DNA from: Pisaster brevispinus
Lineage: Eukaryota; Echinodermata; Asteroidea; Forcipulatida; Asteriidae
DNA length: 64,000 nt
Assembly: GCA_023634235.1 (NCBI GenBank)
Contig: JAMKCF010000012.1
Location: 4,570,329-4,634,328 of the forward strand
Reading direction: 5' to 3'
Below the pieces are notes generated by a model. That model was not told where the DNA came from. It ran no database searches and saw only the letters and a list, made by a program, of their open reading frames with translations. Of the stretch, positions 55,713 to 64,000 are shown piece by piece. A program made the position numbers and the translations under genes. Positions within the stretch are counted from its first letter, which is position 1; each line of letters begins with the position of its first letter.

Positions 55713-58700
55713 CTTAAGGTCGTGGCGGGCTAGCTTCATACCAGAAAGAACCAGCATGTGGGGCTACTCCGAACGCTTCTCAAAAGCATCTCCATTGGGT
55801 TTTTGTACACAGAGCTGTCAAAGAAACAAAGACAAAGTGACAGAAAGGTCCGCAACAAATTCTGCGCCAAGCTTGGGAATAACTCCTGATCTAGGCATGC
55901 TAGAGAGACAAAATTTGAACCTGACTCTGCCTTGGATATCCCTGCATCCGAAAATCAAATTTTTAAGGTCGTGGCGGGCTAGCTTCATACCGGAAAGAAC
56001 CAGCATGTGGGGCTACTCCGAACGCTTCTCAAAAGCATCTCCATTGGGTTTTTTGTACACAGAGCTGTCAAAGAAACAAAGACAAAGTAAGGACGGTCAA
56101 ATCAACCACAGAATAAAACTGGATTTGCACAAGTTTTACATCATTGTGAAGCTGGTCTCAAGGGCTCTCTCTTCCGTGAGTTTCGTTTAGCTGACGAGTT
56201 TGTAGGCGAGATGAGCAGCCTGGACGTAGGGCTGCACAAAACACCACTGTATTACTCGCCTACGTCATCGCCAGTGAGAAAATGCCGGCACAGAAACGTC
56301 CGAAATAAATTCTGCGCTAAGCTTGGGAATAACTCCCGATCTAGGCTCACTAGAGAGACAAAATTTGTACCTGACTCTGTCTTGGATATCCCTGCATCCG
56401 AAAATCAAATTTTTAAAGGTAGCGGTGAGCAAGCTTTTTACCGGAAATGACCAGCATGAGGGGCTACTCCGAATGCTCCTCAAAAGCATCCAGAGGGATT
56501 TTTGTATACAGAGCTGTCAAAGAAACAAAGACAAAGTTAGCACGGTCAAATCACCCACAGAATATAACTGGATTTGCACAAGTTTTACATCATCGTGAAG
56601 CTGGTCTCAACGGGCTTTCTCTTCCGTGAGTTTCGTTTAGCTGACGATTTTGTAAGCGAGGTGAGCGGCCTAGAAATAGGGCTGCTCGAAACACCACATG
56701 CCTACGTCATCGCCAGTGAGAAAATGACGGCACAGAAACGTCCGAAATAAATTTTGATCTAAGCTTGGAAATAACTCCCGATCTAGGCATGCTAGAGAGA
56801 CAAAAAATGTACCTGATTCTGCCTTGGATATCCCTGCATCTGAAAACCAAACTTTTAAGAGCTGTCAAAGAAACAAAGACAAAGTAAGGACGGTCAAATC
56901 ACCCACAGAATAATACTGGAGTTGCATGAGTTTTACACCAGTGGAAGCTGGTCTCAAGGGCCCTCTCTTCCGTGAGTTTCGTTTAGCTGACGATTTGGTA
57001 GGTGAACTGAGCGGCCTGGAAGTTGGGCTGCCAGAAACACCACTGTATTACATGCCTACTTCATCGCCAGTGAGAAAATGCCGGCACAGAAACGTCCGAA
57101 ATAAATTCTGCACTAAGCTTGGGAATAACTCCTGATCTAGGCATGCTAGAGAGACAAAATATGTACCTGACTCTGCCTTTGATATCCCTGCATCCAAAAA
57201 TTAAACTTTTAAGTTCGCGGAGGACAAGCTTCATACCGAAATTGACCAGCATGTGGGGCTACTTCGAACGATTCTCAAAAGCATCTCCATTGGGTTTTTT
57301 GTACACAGAGCTGTCAAAGAAACAAAGACAAAGTAAGGACGGTCAAATCACCCACAGAATAATACTGGAGTTGCAATAGTTTTACATCATTGTGAAGCTG
57401 GTCTCAAGGGCTCTCTCTTCCGTGAGTTTCGTTTAGCTGACGAGTTTGTAGGCGACGTGAGCAGCCTAGAAGTAGGGCTGCACAAAACACCACTGTATTA
57501 CTCGCCTACGTCATCGCCAGTGAGAAGTTGCCGGCACAGAAACGTCCGAAATAAATTCTGCGCTAAGCTTGGGAATAACTCCCTATCTAGGCATGCAAGA
57601 GATACAAATTTGTACCTGACTCTGCCTTGGATATCCTTGCATCCGAAAATTAAACCTTTCAGGTCGCCGCTGGCAAGCTTCATACCGGAATTGACCAGCA
57701 TGTGATGGGGCTACTCCAAACGCTTCTCAAAAGCATCTCCATTGGGTTTTTTGTACACAGAGCTGTCAAAGAGACATAAATCAAAGTAAGGACGGTCAAA
57801 TCACCCACAGAATAATACTGTATTTGCACAAGTTGAACATAATTGTGAAGCTGGTGTCAAGGGCTTTCTTTTCCGTGAGTTTCGTTTAGCTGACGAGTTT
57901 GTAGGCGAGGTGAGCGGCCTGGAAATAGGGCTGCACAAAACACCACTGAATTATTCGCCTACGTCATCGCCAGTAAGAAAATGCCAGCACAGAAAGGTCC
58001 GAAATAAATTCTGCGCTAAGCTTTGGAATAACTCCCGTCTTGAAATGCTAGAGAGACCAATTTTGTACCTGACTCTGCCATGGATATCCCTGCATCCGAA
58101 AGACACAGTTTTAAGGTCGCGACGGGCAAGTTTCATACCGGAAATGACTAGAATGCGGGGCTACTCCGAACGCTTCTCAAAAGCATCTCCCTTGGGTTTT
58201 TTGTACACAGAGCTGTCAAAGAAACAAAGACAAAGTAAGGATGGTCAAACCACCCACAGAATAATACTGGAGTTGCACGAGTTTTGTACCAGTGGAAAGC
58301 TGGTCTCAATGGCTCTCTCTTCCGTGAGTTTCGTTTAGCTGACGTTTTTGTAAGCGAGATGAGCGGCCTAAAAGTAGGGCTGCTCGAAACAACACATGCC
58401 TACGTCATCGAAAGCGAGAAAATGCCGGCACAGAAACGTCCGAAATAAATTGTGCGCCAAGCTTGGGAATAACTCCCGATCTAGGCATGCAAGAGAAACA
58501 AAATTTGTGCCTGACTCTGCCTTTGATATCCCTGCATCCGAAAATTAAACTTTTAAGTTCGCGGAGGACAAGCTTTATACCGAAAATGACCAGCGTGTGG
58601 GGCTACTCCGAACGATTCTCAAAAGCATCTCCATTGGGTTTTTTGTACACAGAGCTGTCAAAGAAACAAAGACAAAGTAAGGATGGTCAAACCACCCACA

Positions 58701-61254
58701 GAATAATACTGGAGTTGCACGAGTTTTGTACCAGTGGAAAGCTGGTCTCAATGGCTCTCTCTTCCGTGAGTTTCGTTTAGCTGACGTTTTTGTAAGCGAG
58801 GTGAGCGGCCTAGAAGTAGGGCTGCTCGAAACAACACATGCCTACGTCATCGAAAGTGAGAAAATGCCGGCACAGAAAGGTCCGAAATAAATTGTGCGCC
58901 AAGCTTGGGAATAACTCCCGATCTATGCTAAAGAAACAAAACTTGTGCCTGACTCTGCCTTTGATATCCCTGCATCCAAAAATTTAACTTTTAAGTTCGC
59001 GGAGGACAAGCTTCATACCGAAAATGACCAGCGTGTGGGGCTACTCCGAACGATTCTCAAAAGCATCTCCATTGGGTTTTTTGTACACAGAGCTGTCAAA
59101 GAAACAAAGACAAAGTAAGGACGGTCAAATCACCCACAGAATAATACTGGATTTGCACGAGTTTTACATCATTGTGAAGCTGGTCTCAAGGGCTCTCTCT
59201 TCCGTGAGTTTCGTTTAGTTGACGAGTTTGTAGGCGAGCTGAGCAGCCTGGAAGTAGGGCCTTCAGAAACACCACTGTATTACTCGCCTACGTCATCGCC
59301 AGTGAGAAATTGCCGGCACAGAAACGTCCGAAATAAATTGTGCGACAAGCTTGGGAATAACTTCCGATCTAGGCATGCAAGAGATACAAAATTTGTACCT
59401 GACTCTGCCTTGGATATCCTTGCATCCGAAAATTAAACCTTTCAGGTCGCCACTGGCAAGCTTCATACCGGAATTGACCAGCATGTGGGGCTACTCCAAA
59501 CGCTTCTCAAAAGCATCTCCATTGGGTTTTTTGTACACAGAGCTGCCAAAGAAACACAGACAAAGTAAAGACGGTCAAAACACCCACAGAAAATAACTGG
59601 ATTTGCACAAGTTTTAAATCGTTAAAAAGTTGGTCTCAAGGGCTTTCTCTTCCGTGAGTTTCGTTAAGCTGACGATTTTGTAGGCGAACTGAGCGGCCTA
59701 GAAGTAGGGCCTTCAGAAACACCACTGTATTACATGCCTACTTCATCGCCAGTGAAAAAATGCCGGCACAAAAACGTCCGAAATAAATTCTGCGCTAAGC
59801 TTGGGAATAACTCCCGATCTAGGCATGCTAGAGAGACAAAATTTGTACCTGACTCTGCCTTGGATATCATTGCATCCGAAAATTAAACCTTTCAGGTCGC
59901 CGCTGGCAAGCTTCATACTGGAATTGACCAGCATGTGGGGCTACTCCAAACGCTTCTCAAAAGCATCTCCATTGGGTTTTTTGTACACAGAGCTGTCAAA
60001 GAAACATAAAACAAAGTAAGGACGGTCAAATCACCCACAGAATAATACTGGATTCGCACAAGTTGTACATCATTGTGAAGCTGGTCTCAAGGGCTTTCTC
60101 TTCCGTGAGTTTCGTTTAGCTGACGAGTTTGTAGGCGAGGTGAGCGGCCTGGAAATAGGGCTGCACAAAACACCACTGAATTATTCGCATACGTCATCGC
60201 CAGTGAGAAAATGCCAGCACAGAAACGTCCGAAATTAATTCTGCGCTAAGCTTTGAAATAACTCCCTATCTAGGAATGCTAGAGAGACCAATTTTGTACC
60301 TGACTCTGCCATGGATATCCCTGCATCCGAAAGACACAGTTTTAAGGTCGCGACGGGCAAGTTTCATACCGGAAATGACCAGCATGTTGGGCTACTCCGA
60401 ACGCTTCTCAAAAGAATCTCCCTTGGGTTTTTTGTACACAGAGCTGTCAAAGAAACAAAGACAAAGTAAGGATGGTCAAATCACCCACAGAATAATACTG
60501 GATTTGCACAAGTTGTTCACCATTGAAAAGCTCGTTTCAAGGGCTCTCTCTTCCGTGAGTTTCGTTTAGCTGACGAATGTGTAGATTAGTTGAGCGGCCT
60601 GGAAGTAGGGCTACCCGAAACACCACTTTATTACATGCCTACGTCATCGCCAGTGAGAAAATACCGGCACAGAAAGGTCCGAAATAAATTGTGCGCCAAG
60701 CTTGGGAATAACTCTCGATCTAGGCTCACTAGAGAGACAAAATTTGTACCTGACTCTGCCTGGGATATCCCTGCATCCAAAAATCAAATTTTTAGGGTCG
60801 CTGCGGGCAAGCTTCATACCGGAAATGACCAGTAAGTAGGGCTTCTCCGAACGCTCCTCAAAAGCATCTCCAATGGGATTTTTTGTACACAGAGCTGTGA
60901 AAAAAACAAAGACAAAGTAAGGACGGTCAAATCACCCACAGAATAATACTGGAGTTGCACAAGTTTTACACTTTTGGAAAGCAGGTCTCAAGCGCTCTCT
61001 GTTCCGTGAGTTTCGTTTAGCTGACGAATTTGTAGGCGAGGTGAGCGGCTTTCAAGTAGGGCTGCCCGAAACACCACTGTATTACATGCCTACATCATCG
61101 CCAGTGAGAAAATGCCGGCACAGAAAGGTCCGAAATAAATTCTGCGCTAAGCTTGGGAATAAATAACTCTCCTTCTAGGCTTGCTAGAGAGACAAAATTT
61201 GACTATGCCTGGGATATCCCTGCATCCGAAAATCAAACTTTTAGGGTCGCGGCG
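55713..61254. repeat. Large tandem array, about 12 copies of a ~450-bp unit
   Basis: The landmark GGGGCTACT(C/T)CGAACG or its variants recurs near 55758, 56007, 56459, 57255, 57708, 58158, 58598, 59037, 59487, 59937, 60388 and 60838. Most spacings are 439-453 bp; the first unit is shortened to about 250 bp and one unit near 56700-56870 is deleted. Units differ by a few percent up to about 10%. Each holds TCCGTGAGTTTCGTTTAG, CCTACGTCATCGCCAGTG and AAATTTGTACCTGACTCTGC. Many frames of 60-140 codons run through it but none fits a known protein and they break at unit borders. Confidence 0.93.
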
Positions 61255-62463
61255 ACTCGAAAATACCCAGCAATTCTACCCAGTGATAGTCATCTATATA
61301 GCTACTCTGATAGTGCGCCATGCACATGAATCAATGTCTTGACATTCTGGTAAGGAATATGTCCTCTCCGTTATAAGAAGACAGTACTGGATTGCAAAAG
61401 TGCGACCTTTAACACATTGCATTCTGAAAGAATGTGTGCTTTGCAGAAGACTGCGAGGATTGCCCGGGGAGCAGATATGGCTAATCTGCCGGCCAGCAGA
61501 ATGTCTCCAGGTAAACCACCATTCACTTATGCAGGAATTCGACTGTTTTGGACCCTTTAAACGTCAAACAAGGCAGAAGCACAGAAAAACGATATGGATG
61601 TTTGTTCACCAGTCTGTCGATTAGAGCTATCCACCTGGAGAAACTACACACTCTTGAGTCAGGCTCTTTCCTAAACGCCTTTATCAGGTTTGCCGCATGA
61701 CGAGGAGCCCTAGAGAAAGTTCGTTCTGACAATGGGACCAACTTCATTGAAGGAGAAAGGGAGCTCAGACTGGCAATCAAGCGTCTGGAAGAGAACAAGC
61801 AGACTGAGGGTTTCTTCCTCAACAGAAGGATTGATTGGGAGTTCAACCCACCTGCAGCCTCCCACATGGGCGGCGTATGGGAACGCCAGATTCGTACCTG
61901 TCGCAATATTCTGAATTCACTCATGCGTGACCAAGTGCTTGATGACGATAAGCTTGACAGTTTGTTTTGTGAGGTTGAGTCTTTAGTCAATGAGAGATCA
62001 ATAACAGCTGTCTCAGATGATCCAAAGGACCTCGAAGCGCTCACACCAAAATACCTCCTGAAGCTTGGACATGGCCACCCAGTTCCACTTCGTGATATGA
62101 AAAAGACCGACAAGTGTGGTAAACGCTGGAAGCATGTTCAGCTCCTCGTTGAGCGATTTTGGAAACGCTGGATGAGGGAGTATCTCCCCACCCTGCAGTG
62201 CCGACAACCTTGGATTAAGTCGCTACCCATTTTCCAGATTGTTGTTATAGTGCTGATTCGAGATGACAACTCTCCTAGGAATCAGTGGTCCCTGGCGAAG
62301 ATCACTATAAGACCTTTCCTGGAGGATACACTCTGGTGCGAAGAGTGGAAGTACGGACAGCGGCCGGAAGTCTTGTAAAAACTATCACCAAGCTGTGCCC
62401 CATTGAAGGCGTTCATGGCTAAGTGTACTAGCTTTTGTTAGCCAGCTCTAATTTTGTATAGTC
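61255..62463. mobile_element. Unique centre between the inverted arrays
   Basis: This 1.2-kb segment separates the direct array on its left from inverted copies of the same unit on its right. Both arrays stop at the same place in the unit, shortly after CATCCGAAAATC, where it meets the centre. Most of the centre (61371-62380) is derived from a BEL/Pao retrotransposon. Confidence 0.7.
61371..62380 (+). pseudogene. Broken BEL/Pao retrotransposon integrase
   Basis: Read in order: a zinc-binding part with C-V-L-C-R-R (about 61434-61460), the integrase core with R-S-D-N-G-T-N-F (about 61722-61745), then N-P-P-A-A-S-H-M-G-G-V-W-E-R-Q, and a C-terminal part with E-Y-L-P-T-L-Q and P-R-N-Q-W, the region known as DUF5641 in this group. 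At least one frameshift lies near 61510-61560 and a stop at about 61697. The longest intact piece is 61866-62378. There is no protease, reverse transcriptase or LTR nearby, so it is a captured, dead fragment. Confidence 0.85.
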
Positions 62464-63476
62464 TACTTAAAAATTAGATTTTCGGATGCAGGGATATCCA
62501 AGGCAGAGTCAGGTTCAAATTTTGTCTCTCTAGCATGCCTAGATCAGGAGTTTTTTCCAAGCTTGGCGCAGAATTTGTTGCTGACCTTTCTGTGCCGTCA
62601 TTTTCTCACTGGCGATGACGTAGGCATGTGGTGTTTCGAGCAGCCCTACTTCTAGGCCGCTCACCTCGCTTACAAAAACGTCAGCTAAACGAAACTCACG
62701 GAAGAGAGAGCCCTTGAGACCATTTTTTTATGATTTAAAACTTTGCAAATCCAGTATTATTCTGTGGGTGATTAGACCGTCCTTACTTTGTCTTTGTTTC
62801 TTTGGCAGCTCTGTGTACAAAAATCTATTTGGAGATGCTTTTGAGGAGCATTCGGAGTAGCCCCACATGCTGGTCATTCCCGGTATGAAGCTTGCCCGCC
62901 AAGACCTTAAAATTTTAATTTTCAGATGCAGGGATAACCAAGGTAGAGTCAGGTACAATTTTTTTTCTCTAGCATGCCTAGGTCGGGAGTTATTCCCAAG
63001 CTTAGCGCAGAATTTATTTCAGACGTTTCTGTGCCGGCATTTTCTCCCTGACGTAGGCATGTAATACAGTGGTGTTTCGGGCAGCTCTACTTCCTTACTT
63101 TGTCTTTGTCTCTTTGACAGCTCTGTGTACAAATATTCCATTGGAGATGCTTTTGAGGAGCGTTCGGTGTAGTCCCACATGCTGGTCATTTTCTGTATGA
63201 AGCTTGCCCGCCGCGGCCGTAAAAGTCAAAATTTCCGGATGCAGGGATACCTAAGGCAGAGTCAGGTAAAATTTTCATCTCTCTAGGACACCTAGATCGA
63301 GAGTTTTTCCCAAACTCACCGCACATTTATTTCGGGCCATTACTGTGCCTACACTTTCTTGCGTGGGCAGCCTGCCCCTGTTTGATCGATTTCTGTTAGG
63401 GGTATGGCTAACATCCAGGCCGCTCGTTCCGCCTACAAAATCGTCAGCAACTCGAACTCACGGAAGAGAGAGCCTT
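62464..63476. repeat. Inverted copies of the ~450-bp unit
   Basis: About two and a half units in the opposite orientation to 55713-61254: the landmark is now AGTAGCCCCACATGCTGGTCAT (near 62858) and AGTCCCACATGCTGGTCAT (near 63170). The first unit is nearly complete, the second lacks its middle and the third is truncated at CGGAAGAGAGAGCCTT. These copies are more diverged than those of the left array. Confidence 0.88.
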
Positions 63477-64000
63477 CTAGACGACCTCTGGGAACGAGGA
63501 TATGGTGCACCCATTGATCTCTATTTATTATATTGAGATCAATGGTCTGTGGTCACTGATCTCTATTTACTGACTGGATATCGTTTCGGGTTCCTGCAAT
63601 GAGGGTGCCGCTTCGATAGGCTGCCATTTTACTACGTATATCGTCGCTTTTTTGGTCGGTCTGGTAACCATGGTCAACAATGGTAGGCTGTCCTGTCTTG
63701 TTTTGTCTTGTCTCCTCTTGATCATCGTCCTTAACTTCAACAATGGATGCGTGTGCATCCATAAACTGCTTGCCATTTATGTGTTACTATTTATTGAACA
63801 AGAGTGATTTTAATTTTAGGGTGAACAAAGAAAACATTTTCTTTGGGGTTTGGAGAAAACCATCATAGGGCATTAGTATAGCGCTGACATGATAATGAGG
63901 TAAAATGTTATAATCCCATTTTTTTATGAGTCCATTTATTCTTTGATTACCCCAAAAATTAAGTAAATTTACGAAGTCAGTTTCCCTTGTGGTTTATTAC
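63477..64000. other. Window end, no gene recognised
   Basis: GATCTCTATTTA(C/T)T and GATCAATGGTC words repeat near 63515-63570. The last 22 bases resemble 7550-7571 (see findings). No coding region is supported. Confidence 0.4.

Noticed and set aside
55756..61250. Repeated frames of 60-144 codons in the large array
   Set aside because: Frames are interrupted differently in each unit, have no domain, and overlap on both strands; the periodic similarity reflects the DNA repeat.

Overview
The window looks like nuclear DNA from a marine invertebrate animal. It is AT-rich, its genes are split by long introns with GT-AG borders, and it is full of SINE, LINE, Penelope-like, BEL/Pao and inverted-repeat DNA elements. 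The F-type lectin genes, Penelope-like elements and SINE types would suit an echinoderm or another invertebrate deuterostome, but that is an inference. Nothing in the window is prokaryotic.

Layout. (1) 1-2.4 kb: a complete 993-bp foldback-type element (1375-2367) whose arms are inverted arrays of a 42-bp unit, plus a fragment of a second copy at the window start. (2) 3.06-13.5 kb, plus strand: a secreted-type protein with three F-type (fucose-binding) lectin domains; its signal-peptide exon was not found. (3) 13.5-22.2 kb: intergenic DNA with a 21-24 bp minisatellite, an unrecognised ORF and a SINE. (4) 22.2-32.9 kb, plus strand: a complete paralogue of the lectin gene, 11 exons and 552 residues including the signal peptide, with a dead Penelope-like reverse transcriptase in its first intron. 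(5) 32.9-40.3 kb: intergenic, with a related minisatellite and a THAP-like relic. (6) 53.36 down to about 40.3 kb, minus strand: a cytochrome P450 gene of the CYP3 clan, 12 well supported exons plus a doubtful last one, with at least two inverted-repeat DNA transposons in its introns. (7) 53.9-54.3 kb: the end of a LINE ORF2. (8) 55.7-63.5 kb: about 12 direct copies of a ~450-bp unit, then a 1.2-kb centre holding a broken BEL/Pao integrase, then inverted copies of the same unit.

The two lectin genes are tandem paralogues with the same plan: signal peptide, short acidic linker, three domains, basic or proline-rich tail. Each domain is encoded by three exons that begin and end in phase 1, and the middle exon is always 90 nt. 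In both proteins only the third domain keeps the full fucose-binding triad (His, Arg, Arg); domains 1 and 2 have Cys, Val or Ile at the His position. The third-domain block, including its intron, is almost identical between the genes, which suggests recent gene conversion or duplication. The P450 is unrelated in function and transcribed toward the second lectin gene.

The most unusual feature is architectural: two unrelated structures, at 1.4-2.4 kb and 55.7-63.5 kb, share the plan of inverted tandem arrays around a unique centre, at very different sizes.
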